This document shows positions 57,256-64,000 of a stretch of DNA of 64,000 bases, piece after piece. Numbering within the stretch: position 1 is the first letter of the stretch; every line of letters begins with the position of its first letter. This stretch comes from Clostridia bacterium (GTDB lineage: Bacteria; Bacillota; Clostridia; Oscillospirales; Acutalibacteraceae): NCBI GenBank assembly GCA_017516485.1, contig JAFXCH010000028.1, positions 60,947 through 124,946 on the forward strand. Direction: 5' to 3'. The position numbers and the translations under genes are program-made. The notes under the pieces are model-generated. The model was not told the origin of the DNA, ran no database searches, and worked only from the letters and a program-made list of their open reading frames with translations.

Positions 57256-57284
57256 ATTGTAACACTACTGTTGTCAATAGTCAA
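57256..57284 (-). promoter_or_regulatory. Promoter of the beta-propeller-like gene
   Basis: On the - strand TTGACT (57279-57284), 17-base spacer, TACAAT (57256-57261), about 45 bases before the start codon. Confidence 0.65.
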
Positions 57285-57315
57285 TATATTTTTAATTAAA
57301 AAGATAACAAAGTTG

Positions 57316-57344
57316 TTGACATTGTTTTACGGCGGTGATATTGT
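57316..57344 (+). promoter_or_regulatory. Promoter of the Gfo/Idh/MocA oxidoreductase gene
   Basis: TTGACA (57316-57321), 17-base spacer, TATTGT (57339-57344). The 8-mer TTGTTGAC occurs at 57313-57320 over the -35 box and again at 57341-57348 over the -10 box, 28 bases apart, and may be an operator. Confidence 0.65.
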
Positions 57345-57381
57345 TGACTTAATAAAAATAAATTAAACGGAGGAATATTCA

Positions 57382-58443
57382 ATGGCAAAATGGCGCGTAG
57401 GCATTATAGGTAACGGCGGCATCTGTAAGGGCGCTCACCTTGAGGAGTATCTTAACGATGACAGAATTGAGGTCGTTGCACTTTGTGATATTATCGAGGA
57501 GAGAGCACAGTTCCTTAAGGATAACTACTTCCCCGATGCAGATGTTTATACCGATTATAAGGAGCTTCTCAAGGATGAGAGCATTGATTCCGTTGATATC
57601 TGTACCCCCAACTATCTTCATTCAATTATTGCTGTTGCCGCTTTTGAGGCAGGCAAGCACGTGTTCTGCGAAAAGCCCGACGCTGTAAGTGTTGAGGAAG
57701 CAGTGCGTATGAATGAGGCCGCAAAGAAGGCAGGCAAAACGCTTATGATTATGCGTAACAACCGCTTTGTCGCTCCTTCACAGTATGCAAAGAAGTATAT
57801 TGATGCAGGCAAAATGGGCGAAATTTACTGCGGCCGCTGCGGTTGGCAGAGAAGACGCGGTATTCCCGGTAAGGGCGGCTGGTTTACTACAAAAGAGCAG
57901 TCAGGCGGCGGTCCGCTTATCGACCTTGGTGTTCACCTTATCGACCTTTCAATCTGGCTTATGGGCAACCCCACACCCGTTGCTGTTTCGGGCAATACAT
58001 ACTGCAAGTTTGCCGATAACGATTCAAGCGACTCTGTCAACTCCGATTTCGGTGACAAGATGGCAGACGGTACATTTGATGTTGAAGACCTTGCAATGGG
58101 TATGATTCGATTTGATAACGGTGCAGTGCTTCAGATTGAGTTCAGCTGGGCTTCAAACATCAAGAGTGAAAACCGTTTTGTTGAGCTGAGAGGTACAAAA
58201 TCCGGCCTTGAGTGGCGCAACGGCAAGCTTGAAATTTTCACAGAGGAAGACGGTCAGCTTCTTGATATCGCTCCCTCAAACATCAACGAAAAGCACGGCC
58301 ATATGTATAACCTCAGCCACTTCTATGATGTTGTTATCGACGGTGCAAAGCCAATCTTCGAGCCTCAGCAGGGTATTGATATGATCAAGATTCTCTGTGC
58401 TATCTATGAGTCCGCAAGAACAGGCAAAGAGGTTACTCTTTAA
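57382..58443 (+). CDS. Gfo/Idh/MocA-family NAD(P)-dependent oxidoreductase
   Basis: 353 residues. N-terminal Rossmann fold with GIIGNGGICKGAHLEEYL and the conserved EKP motif in HVFCEKPDAVSVEEAV; C-terminal alpha/beta substrate domain with GGPLIDLGVHLIDLSIWLMG (His ligand region). Family members act on sugars, inositols or sugar-derived alcohols, or in glycan processing. Substrate unknown. It faces the three extracytoplasmic genes across a 171-base divergent promoter region, so a shared sugar-related role is plausible (inference). CGGAGG precedes the ATG. Confidence 0.92.
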   Translation: MAKWRVGIIGNGGICKGAHLEEYLNDDRIEVVALCDIIEERAQFLKDNYFPDADVYTDYKELLKDESIDSVDICTPNYLHSIIAVAAFEAGKHVFCEKPDAVSVEEAVRMNEAAKKAGKTLMIMRNNRFVAPSQYAKKYIDAGKMGEIYCGRCGWQRRRGIPGKGGWFTTKEQSGGGPLIDLGVHLIDLSIWLMGNPTPVAVSGNTYCKFADNDSSDSVNSDFGDKMADGTFDVEDLAMGMIRFDNGAVLQIEFSWASNIKSENRFVELRGTKSGLEWRNGKLEIFTEEDGQLLDIAPSNINEKHGHMYNLSHFYDVVIDGAKPIFEPQQGIDMIKILCAIYESARTGKEVTL

Positions 58444-58467
58444 TTATTAGCCATTCTAAGTATTGTT

Positions 58468-58527
58468 TGTCATTCTGAGCGTCAGTGAAGAATCTTTAAA
58501 AGATCCTTCACTTCGTTCAGGATGACA
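58468..58527. repeat. Interspersed palindromic repeat, copy 2 (60 bp)
   Basis: TGTCATTCTGAGCG at 58468-58481 faces CGTTCAGGATGACA ending at 58527, with AGTGAAGAATCTTT facing AAAGATCCTTCACT inside. Shorter relative of the dyad at 11579-11660: same ends, different middle. Confidence 0.8.
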
Positions 58528-58561
58528 TTTCTTTTATATTGCTGTAAACTGCTTTGTCAAA

Positions 58562-58596
58562 AGCTCCTTTTGAAAGGAGCTGTCACCGTAGGTGAC
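58562..58596. repeat. Double palindrome of a scattered Firmicutes repeat type
   Basis: AGCTCCTTTTGAAAGGAGCT (58562-58581) is a perfect 20-bp palindrome directly followed by GTCACCGTAGGTGAC (58582-58596). I recognise the pattern, a GGAG-type palindrome plus a GTC..GAC palindrome, as a common interspersed element in Firmicutes. Start and end of the unit are uncertain. Confidence 0.6.
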
Positions 58597-58657
58597 TTAG
58601 GATTGGAAAAATCAAAAGAATTTATGCAGGTAGTTTTATATAGTATGATAAACTATA

Positions 58658-58686
58658 TTGACAAAAAGTAAATATGATGATATTAT
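58658..58686 (+). promoter_or_regulatory. Promoter of the GNAT acetyltransferase gene
   Basis: TTGACA (58658-58663), 17-base spacer, TATTAT (58681-58686), 32 bases before the start codon. Confidence 0.7.
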
Positions 58687-58718
58687 AGAACAAATGTTCT
58701 GTCGAGGAGGGAAATATT

Positions 58719-59297
58719 ATGTGTTGGAAAAACAAAGGTGTATACAAAGAATGTCCGAGATTTGAGAATGATGAATATTTAATAAGATACGTTTCTTTAG
58801 ATGACAGCAGTGATTTATTAAAAGTATACTCTGATAAAAAAGCTGTTGCCTTATTTAACAGTGATAACTGCGGTGGCGATAATTTTTATTATACAACAGA
58901 AGAGAAGATGAAAGAAGTTATCGGTTATTGGCATTGGGAATATGCAAGAGAGGGCTTTGTACGCTGGTCAATTATTGATAAAGATAATAGCGAAGCGATA
59001 GGCACAATTGAACTTTTTAAAAGAAATGCTGATGATTTTTTTACAAACTGCGGTTTGCTTCGATTGGATTTAAGAAGCGATTACGAAAGAGTAGAATTTA
59101 TTACTAATATCTTTTCTTTAATAATTGATGCCACATACGAATTGTTTGGTTGCGATAAAATTGCAACCAAGGCAATTGAAAAGGCAAGCGAGAGAATAAA
59201 AGCGTTAAAGAAGTGCGGGTTTTCGCTATCTAATGAAGACCTTATAGGGCATTGCGGAGAGCGATTTTCAGACTATTATGTAAGGCATAATAATTAA
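58719..59297 (+). CDS. GNAT-family N-acetyltransferase
   Basis: 192-residue acetyltransferase-like protein, closest in style to the RimJ/RimL branch: YLIRYVSLDDSSDLLKVYSDKKAVALFNSD at the N terminus, FVRWSIIDKDNSEAIGTIELF (beta-sheet core), LRLDLRSDYERVEF (motif A region, with a poor Q/RxxGxG), and IKALKKCGFSLS near the end. Target unknown. Base composition is clearly more AT-rich than the housekeeping genes and its codons use more AAA, ATA and TTA, suggesting a separate origin. GGAGG precedes the ATG. Next to palindromic repeats. Confidence 0.82.
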   Translation: MCWKNKGVYKECPRFENDEYLIRYVSLDDSSDLLKVYSDKKAVALFNSDNCGGDNFYYTTEEKMKEVIGYWHWEYAREGFVRWSIIDKDNSEAIGTIELFKRNADDFFTNCGLLRLDLRSDYERVEFITNIFSLIIDATYELFGCDKIATKAIEKASERIKALKKCGFSLSNEDLIGHCGERFSDYYVRHNN

Positions 59298-59418
59298 CTT
59301 GTTTTTTCACTATATTATTGAAAAAAACTCTCTTAACGTGATATTGAAACTTAATTTGAGATATGTCACAATATATTCAGAAAGAGCGCACTTTCAATTT
59401 ATAAAGAGAGGTTTTTTT

Positions 59419-60510
59419 ATGAAACTGAATATAGGCGAAAATATAAAGAAATTAAGGAAAGAAAGAGAAATAACACAGGAAGAGTTTGCTGAGGTGCTTG
59501 GGGTGTCGTGCCAGTCTGTGTCACGCTGGGAAACAGATTCTTGCTATCCCGATATAGAGCTTATACCTGCTATAGCATCATTTTTCGGTATATCAACCGA
59601 CAAGCTTATGGGCATTGACGAAATAACGGAAAAAGAAAACATCGAAAAATATCTTGAACGTTTTCAGAAAGCAATAAGCAAGGGAGAGATTAACGAGTGC
59701 ATAACAATTGCCCGTGAAGGTGTTAAGGAATATCCCAACAGTTATGTTCTTCTTGACAAACTGATGTATGCTCTTTTTGCTTCAGGTGACGATGACGGCA
59801 ATATCCCCGAGTGGAAGGAAAATATGGAGAAATATGATGCAGAGATAATAGCGCTCGGCGAAAGAATAATGAAGTATTGTCCTGATATTAATCTGCGACT
59901 TGAAGCGGCATCACGACTTGCGTTTCATCATATTCTGCACGGCAGAAAGGAGCTTGGCAAGAAGATTTATGAAACCTTTCCGCCAATGGAGCTTTCTAAG
60001 GAAAGACAGATGTGGTGGGCGTTGGAAAAGGAAGAAAAGCTGCCTTTTTTGCGAGATGCAATAAAGCAAAGTTATGAATTCCTGAAGTCATTTATGTGGC
60101 TTTTAGCCGATGCGGATGTTGTTGATGTCGAAACTGAATTAATTGCAATCAATAAGATTTTTGAACTGGAAAAACTCATTCTTGACGGTAATCGTCCGAA
60201 AAACAGTTGGGGTGATGTATGGCTTGACTTTGACATAGCAAAGAGATATGCACTTATGGGTGATATAGCTAATACATTCAAACACCTGCATTTAGCTGTT
60301 GATGAAGCAAAAGCTTTCGATAAATTCCCTGATGAACAAAAATATACGTCTGTTCTGGTCGGTGAAATAATTGAAAGAAAACTTGATTTTGAAACTTCGG
60401 ATACCCGACCTCTTTGCGAAATACTTCGTGACAAATGGCTTATACACGATGAACTTGATTGTATTCGTGATACAGATGAGTTTAAAAAAATTATTATAAG
60501 ATTGAGTTGA
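59419..60510 (+). CDS. Cro/CI-type regulator with C-terminal helical repeat domain
   Basis: 363 residues. Residues ~4-62 are an XRE helix-turn-helix (IGENIKKLRKEREITQEEFAEVLGVSCQSVSRWETDSCYPDIE). The remaining ~290 residues are all helical and look like TPR-type repeats (ISKGEINECITIAREGVKEYPNSYVLLDKLMYAL and similar). This resembles regulators that sense a peptide or protein partner. Start at 59419 with AGAGAGG upstream; the frame is open 40 codons earlier without a good site. AT-rich like the gene before it. Targets unknown; a terminator follows. Confidence 0.87.
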   Translation: MKLNIGENIKKLRKEREITQEEFAEVLGVSCQSVSRWETDSCYPDIELIPAIASFFGISTDKLMGIDEITEKENIEKYLERFQKAISKGEINECITIAREGVKEYPNSYVLLDKLMYALFASGDDDGNIPEWKENMEKYDAEIIALGERIMKYCPDINLRLEAASRLAFHHILHGRKELGKKIYETFPPMELSKERQMWWALEKEEKLPFLRDAIKQSYEFLKSFMWLLADADVVDVETELIAINKIFELEKLILDGNRPKNSWGDVWLDFDIAKRYALMGDIANTFKHLHLAVDEAKAFDKFPDEQKYTSVLVGEIIERKLDFETSDTRPLCEILRDKWLIHDELDCIRDTDEFKKIIIRLS

Positions 60511-60515
60511 AAAAT

Positions 60516-60556
60516 AAAACACCGCTGTATCGACTTAATCGGTACAGCGGTGTTTT
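60516..60556. terminator. Bidirectional terminator, first of two near-identical hairpins
   Basis: AAAACACCGCTGTA (60516-60529) pairs with TACAGCGGTGTTTT (60543-60556). U-rich in both directions. Ends the Cro-type regulator gene and, on -, overlaps the last codons of the Cys-rich ORF. A near copy lies at 61021-61056. Confidence 0.88.
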
Positions 60557-60744
60557 CTTGGGCAGTTTACAACTTTACATTTATTGCAATCTGATTCTTC
60601 TGAACAACAAAGTTGAAACTCGCATTCATCGCAAAGTATTATTTGATTTCCATGAGAGTCGTAATGTTCACCGTTTCCTATACAATCGTTGCCGAAGTTT
60701 CCCGGCGTTAGATATATTTTGCCTATATCATTAATCATAATCAA
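60535..60744 (-). CDS. Small Cys-rich protein, probable
   Basis: 69 residues with nine Cys, eight of them in the C-terminal half (CDECEFQLCCSEESDCNKCKVVNC), suggesting metal binding or disulfides. No signal peptide or membrane helix. AGGTGAT lies 5 bases before the ATG at 60744, which supports translation. The last codons lie in the arm of the terminator hairpin. I do not recognise the family. It could be a chance frame, but the Cys clustering and ribosome binding site argue for a real gene. Confidence 0.5.
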   Translation of the reverse strand: MIMINDIGKIYLTPGNFGNDCIGNGEHYDSHGNQIILCDECEFQLCCSEESDCNKCKVVNCPRKHRCTD

Positions 60745-60813
60745 TCACCTGACTTTTAGTAGTATTTTATCATACTTTATACTACAAGTCAACGCTAAGA
60801 AAGATTGAGTGGT

Positions 60814-60819
60814 ATAATA
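60814..60819 (+). promoter_or_regulatory. -10 element before the ribbon-helix-helix gene
   Basis: A perfect TATAAT about 31 bases before the TTG start; the -35 region (around 60791, TCAACG) is poor. Confidence 0.4.
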
Positions 60820-60849
60820 TAACCATAAACTACTGCGAGAGGTGATTTT

Positions 60850-61005
60850 TTGAAACCGTTAAAAGAAAAGGTAAGCATTACACTTGATAATGACATAGTC
60901 GAAAAAATTAAACTTCTGGCAGAAAACGATGAACGCTCATTCTCACAGTATATCAACAAAATACTAAAAGAATATTTGAAAAATCAAGAGTCATCGGACA
61001 ATTGA
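60850..61005 (+). CDS. Arc/CopG-type ribbon-helix-helix protein
   Basis: 51-residue gene starting with TTG at 60850 and ending TGA at 61003-61005. Residues 7-12 (KVSITL) form the DNA-binding strand, followed by helix 1 (DNDIVEKIKLLAEND) and helix 2 (RSFSQYINKILKEYLKN), the exact ribbon-helix-helix layout with the conserved Ser before helix 2. AGAGGTGAT lies about 6 bases upstream and a TATAAT further up. Likely a dimeric DNA-binding repressor, possibly an orphan antitoxin-like regulator; no toxin frame adjoins it. A twin hairpin follows. Confidence 0.75.
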   Translation: MKPLKEKVSITLDNDIVEKIKLLAENDERSFSQYINKILKEYLKNQESSDN

Positions 61006-61013
61006 AAATCAAT

Positions 61014-61056
61014 AAAAAGCACACCGCTGTATCGAAATTAATCGGTACAGCGGTGT
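61014..61056. terminator. Terminator of gpmI and the ribbon-helix-helix gene
   Basis: ACACCGCTGTA (61021-61031) pairs with TACAGCGGTGT (61046-61056). On the - strand it lies 19 bases past the gpmI stop and is followed by a U run (A run at 61014-61018). Near copy of the hairpin at 60516-60556. Confidence 0.85.
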
Positions 61057-61075
61057 TTGATATTATGCGTATATC

Positions 61076-62587
61076 TTATTTGATAAGTGAAACGCCTGTC
61101 ATCTGGGCAGGCTGCTCGAGGCCCATAATCTGAAGCATTGTGGGAGCGATATCGCAGAGCTTGCCGCCCTCTTTAAGTTCGCAGTCGTAACCGACTACGC
61201 AGAAGGGGACAGGGAAAGTTGTATGAGCGGTGAAGGGTGAGCCGTCATCCTCATACATCTTGTCTGCGTTACCGTGGTCAGCTGTGATGAGGACGATACC
61301 GCCCTTGCTCATAACAGCGTCAACAACCTTGCCGACACACTCGTCAACAGCCTCAACAGCTGCAACAGCGGCATCAAAGATACCTGTGTGACCGACCATA
61401 TCGCAGTTAGCAAAGTTGAGCATAATAGCGTCGTACTTGTCCTCTTCAACTGCTTTGACAACCTTGTCAGCAACGATGTATGCACTCATTTCGGGCTGCA
61501 TATCGTAGGTTGCAACATTGGGGGAATCTGTAAGGCTTCGGTCCTCACCCTCATAAACGGTTTCTTCACCGCCGTTGAGGAAGAATGTGACATGAGCATA
61601 CTTTGTGTACTCTGCAATACGAAGCTGCTTCATACCTGCGTTGCTGATTACTTCACCAAGAGGCATTGTGATGCGCTCGGGCTTATAAGCAACCTCAACG
61701 TTGGGCATAGTTTCGTCATACTGAGTCATACAGATATAACAGAGGTCAAGCTTCTCGTCACGTATAAAGCCGTCAAAATCAGCATCTACAAATGCACGTG
61801 TTATTTCTCTTGCTCTGTCGGGGCGGAAGTTGAAGAAGATTACGCTGTCGCCGCTCTTTACAGCTTCAGCCTTCTCGTTTACGCAGGGTACGATGAATTC
61901 GTCTGTTACGCCGTTAGCATAAGACTCTTCCATCATTTCCTTTGCACAGGTGAACTTGGGAGCGTCGAGTGCTGTCATTGCACGGTATGCTTTCTCAACA
62001 CGGTCCCACTTCTTCTCTCTGTCCATAACGTAGTATCTGCCCATTACGGAAGCGATTGTGCCGACACCGATTTCACCGCACTTCTTGTAAAGCTCAACAA
62101 TGAAATCTTTACCGCTTGTGGGAGGTACGTCACGGCCGTCCATAAAGCAGTGAACGTATACTTTCTCGAGACCGCTGCGCTTTGCAAGCTCGAGAAGAGC
62201 ATAGAGATGAGTATTGTGGCTGTGAACACCGCCGTCGGATACAAGACCCATAAGGTGAAGAGCAGAGTCGTTAGCCTTGCAGTTTTCAACTGCCTTTATA
62301 AATTCGGGGTTTGTGAAGAAGTCACCGTCGGAGATTGACTTGGAAATTCTTGTCAGCTCCTGGTAAACAACACGGCCTGCACCGATGTTTGTGTGACCGA
62401 CCTCGCTGTTACCCATCTGACCGTCGGGCAGACCGACATCAAGGCCGGATGCACCGATGTATGTGAGGGGATAGTTTGCAAAAAGGCTGTCAAGATTCGG
62501 GGTCTTTGCGGAAACAATAGCGTTGCCGTAATCGCTCGGATTCTTGCCGAAGCCGTCCATAATGCAAAGAAGAATAGGCTTTTTCAT
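61076..62587 (-). CDS. gpmI: 2,3-bisphosphoglycerate-independent phosphoglycerate mutase
   Basis: Interconverts 3- and 2-phosphoglycerate with two Mn2+ ions. 503 residues of the alkaline phosphatase superfamily: LLCIMDGFG (metal Asp), GNSEVGHTNIGAGRVVYQE (phosphorylated Ser), DGRDVPPTSG, FFNFRPDRARE, NFANCDMVGHTG (Asp/His ligands) and ITADHGNADKM (Asp-His). No missing residues. GAGG lies 9 bases before the ATG. Follows tpiA by 27 bases in a pgk-tpiA-gpmI glycolytic operon. Confidence 0.98.
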   Translation of the reverse strand: MKKPILLCIMDGFGKNPSDYGNAIVSAKTPNLDSLFANYPLTYIGASGLDVGLPDGQMGNSEVGHTNIGAGRVVYQELTRISKSISDGDFFTNPEFIKAVENCKANDSALHLMGLVSDGGVHSHNTHLYALLELAKRSGLEKVYVHCFMDGRDVPPTSGKDFIVELYKKCGEIGVGTIASVMGRYYVMDREKKWDRVEKAYRAMTALDAPKFTCAKEMMEESYANGVTDEFIVPCVNEKAEAVKSGDSVIFFNFRPDRAREITRAFVDADFDGFIRDEKLDLCYICMTQYDETMPNVEVAYKPERITMPLGEVISNAGMKQLRIAEYTKYAHVTFFLNGGEETVYEGEDRSLTDSPNVATYDMQPEMSAYIVADKVVKAVEEDKYDAIMLNFANCDMVGHTGIFDAAVAAVEAVDECVGKVVDAVMSKGGIVLITADHGNADKMYEDDGSPFTAHTTFPVPFCVVGYDCELKEGGKLCDIAPTMLQIMGLEQPAQMTGVSLIK

Positions 62588-62614
62588 ATCATTAAACCTC
62601 GCAGTCAGTTGAAA

Positions 62615-63382
62615 TTATTTGCTTGCTGCCTTTACGATTGCTGCAAAATCTTCTGCCTTGAGTGATGCACCGCCGATGAGACCGCCGTCAACATCGTACT
62701 GAGCAAGAAGCTCGTCAGCATTCTTTGCATTCATGCTGCCGCCGTACTGAACAACAATCTTGTCTGCTGCAGCCTTGCCGTAGAGCTCGCCGATGAGTGC
62801 ACGGATTGCACCGTTAACCTCGTTAGCCTGCTCAGCAGTAGCTGTGAGACCTGTGCCGATTGCCCATACGGGCTCGTAAGCGATGATGATGTTGTCAAGC
62901 TCAGCCTCTGTAACGCCGAGAAGAGCAACCTTAGTCTGCATACGAACGATTTCCATTGTGATGTTCTGCTCGCGCTCTTCCTTGAGCTCACCAACGCAGA
63001 GGATAACCTTGAGGCCGTTGTCAAGAGCAGCTCTTACACGCTTCTGTACAGTAACGTCTGTTTCACCGAAGTACTGTCTGCGCTCGCTGTGACCGATAAC
63101 AACATACTCTACGCCGATAGCCTTGAGCATGGGAGCGGAAACTTCGCCTGTGAATGCACCGCTCTCTGCCCAGTGGCAGTTTTCAGCACCGATTTTGATG
63201 TTGGAGCCCTTTGCTGCTTCCATAGCTGCGAAAAGGTCAATATAGGGAACGCAAGCAACAACGTCGCAATCTGCATCTGCAACGAGGGGCTTGATTTCGT
63301 TGATGAGAGCTGTTGCCTCAGCAGGAGTCTTGTTCATTTTCCAGTTACCTGCGATAACTACTTTACGGAGATTCTTATCCAT
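62615..63382 (-). CDS. tpiA: Triosephosphate isomerase
   Basis: TIM barrel interconverting dihydroxyacetone phosphate and glyceraldehyde 3-phosphate. 255 residues: VIAGNWKMNKTPAE (Lys substrate ligand), YVVIGHSERRQYFGE (catalytic His), IIAYEPVWAIGTGLTATA (catalytic Glu), and phosphate loops VQYGGSMNAKNADEL and DGGLIGGASLK. AAAGGATG precedes the ATG. Middle gene of the glycolytic run, 85 bases after pgk. Confidence 0.98.
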   Translation of the reverse strand: MDKNLRKVVIAGNWKMNKTPAEATALINEIKPLVADADCDVVACVPYIDLFAAMEAAKGSNIKIGAENCHWAESGAFTGEVSAPMLKAIGVEYVVIGHSERRQYFGETDVTVQKRVRAALDNGLKVILCVGELKEEREQNITMEIVRMQTKVALLGVTEAELDNIIIAYEPVWAIGTGLTATAEQANEVNGAIRALIGELYGKAAADKIVVQYGGSMNAKNADELLAQYDVDGGLIGGASLKAEDFAAIVKAASK

Positions 63383-63420
63383 TTTATAAACATCCTTTCA
63401 GATTTATTTACTATAACTTA

Positions 63421-63446
63421 GCCCGTGTATTGGTTGATACACGGGC
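63421..63446 (-). other. Hairpin between pgk and tpiA
   Basis: Perfect 10-bp GC-rich stem GCCCGTGTAT (63421-63430)/ATACACGGGC (63437-63446), six-base loop. No U run follows on the - strand, so it is more likely an mRNA-stabilising or processing structure than a terminator. Confidence 0.6.
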
Positions 63447-63467
63447 GATTGATTTATTGGGGATTAA

Positions 63468-64000
63468 TTATTTCTCGTTGAGTGCTGCGATACCGGGAAG
63501 CTCTTTACCTTCCATGTACTCGAGAGAAGCACCGCCGCCTGTTGAGATGTGGCTCATCTTGTCAGCAAAACCGAGCTTCTGAACAGCTGCAGCACTGTCA
63601 CCGCCGCCGATGATGGAGATTGAGCCGGACTCTGCAACTGCATTAGCAACTGCGATTGTACCTGCTGCGAAGTTCTCCCACTCGGAAACACCCATCGGGC
63701 CGTTCCAGATAACTGTGCCTGCACCCTTGATAGCGTTTGCGAAAAGCTCCTGAGACCTGGGACCGATGTCAAGACCCATCCAGCCGTCGGGAATATCGTC
63801 TGAGTTAACGATCATAGCCTCTGTATCGGGAGCATATTCCTTACCAACCTTGTTGTCGACAGGAATAAGGAAGTTAACACCCTTAGCCTTAGCTGTTTCC
63901 ATCATTTCCTTAGCAAGGTCAATCTTGTCTTCTTCACAGATTGATGTGCCTACTGTGTGACCCTGAGCAGCAAAGAATGTGTAAGCCATACCGCCGCCTA
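63468..64000 (-). CDS. pgk: Phosphoglycerate kinase (C-terminal part, cut by window end)
   Basis: Transfers phosphate from 1,3-bisphosphoglycerate to ADP. Only the C-terminal ~177 codons lie in the window; the frame continues past base 64000. Visible motifs: [17 protein letters not shown] at the edge, [30 protein letters not shown] (nucleotide site), [13 protein letters not shown] and [16 protein letters not shown]. Domain C is complete. Upstream of tpiA and gpmI in the same direction, the usual Firmicutes order, so gap is expected just beyond the window. Confidence 0.97.
   Translation of the reverse strand, partial: GGGMAYTFFAAQGHTVGTSICEEDKIDLAKEMMETAKAKGVNFLIPVDNKVGKEYAPDTEAMIVNSDDIPDGWMGLDIGPRSQELFANAIKGAGTVIWNGPMGVSEWENFAAGTIAVANAVAESGSISIIGGGDSAAAVQKLGFADKMSHISTGGGASLEYMEGKELPGIAALNEK

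Noticed and set aside
61274-62338. 354-codon open frame on the + strand
   Set aside because: Antisense to gpmI, composition typical of a reverse-complement shadow, no homology recognised.

Overview
The window looks like chromosomal DNA of a gut-type Clostridia, most plausibly an uncultured member of the Oscillospiraceae/Ruminococcaceae. This is inferred from gene content and codon style, not from a marker gene. Supporting content: a DnaD-domain protein beside a DnaI-like helicase loader, PolA with a degraded proofreading domain, YhaM, YqeK, UPF0340, a paired active/inactive M16 peptidase set and a short FtsY. Coding density is high and most genes have strong AGGAGG-type ribosome binding sites. 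TTG or GTG starts recur (PHP, MATE, YhaM, DusB, UvrB, a ribbon-helix-helix gene). No rRNA, tRNA, CRISPR array, transposase or prophage was seen.

Layout. 1-6.4 kb (+): a housekeeping operon, hisS (cut by the window edge)-aspS-ftsY-rdgB-yhbY-nadD-yqeK-flavin reductase. 6.4-11.4 kb: AraC regulator (-), phosphohexomutase (+), MgtC-like protein (-), SulP permease (-). 11.8-17.4 kb (-): ABC exporter-fucU-sugar kinase-fucI, an L-fucose entry cluster without an aldolase. 17.4-18.9 kb: an array of small AATCATG dyads, rpe (+), then an unusually long gap between convergent genes. 18.9-23.9 kb (-): polA-UPF0340-(phosphatase/RimI fusion)-tsaD. 24.0-28.6 kb: dusB (+) converging on the M16-M16-lgt operon (-). 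28.8-32.0 kb (+): yhaM, DUF2804, prmA, small membrane protein. 32.1-33.5 kb (-): PHP phosphoesterase and an unknown protein. 33.7-41.0 kb (-): dnaD-dnaI-PTS-like membrane protein-tex-MATE-sugar transferase. 41.2-44.6 kb (+): stand-alone E2-type acyltransferase, glycosyltransferase, unknown protein, lipoprotein. 44.7-52.8 kb: ligA (+) converging on a pseudouridine synthase (-), then uvrB-uvrA (+) with a MITE-like element just upstream. 52.9-57.2 kb (-): three membrane-anchored extracytoplasmic proteins (beta-propeller-like, GxGYxYP-type, GH16), divergent from a Gfo/Idh/MocA oxidoreductase (+). 58.4-61.1 kb: an AT-richer accessory patch with palindromic repeats, a GNAT acetyltransferase, a Cro-type regulator, a Cys-rich peptide and an unlisted 51-residue ribbon-helix-helix protein. 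61.1-64 kb (-): glycolytic operon pgk (cut)-tpiA-gpmI.

How genes work together. tRNA charging (hisS, aspS), tRNA modification (tsaD, dusB), ribosome-related factors (yhbY, prmA, pseudouridine synthase) and protein targeting (ftsY, lgt) form the core. DNA maintenance is covered by polA, ligA, uvrA, uvrB and the helicase-loading pair. Sugar use is covered by fucI/kinase/fucU, rpe and lower glycolysis. The least explained parts are the three-protein extracytoplasmic cluster with its shared divergent promoter region, the phosphatase/acetyltransferase fusion, the 279-bp inverted-repeat element before uvrB, and the accessory patch at 58.4-61.1 kb. None is proven to be a new system from sequence alone.
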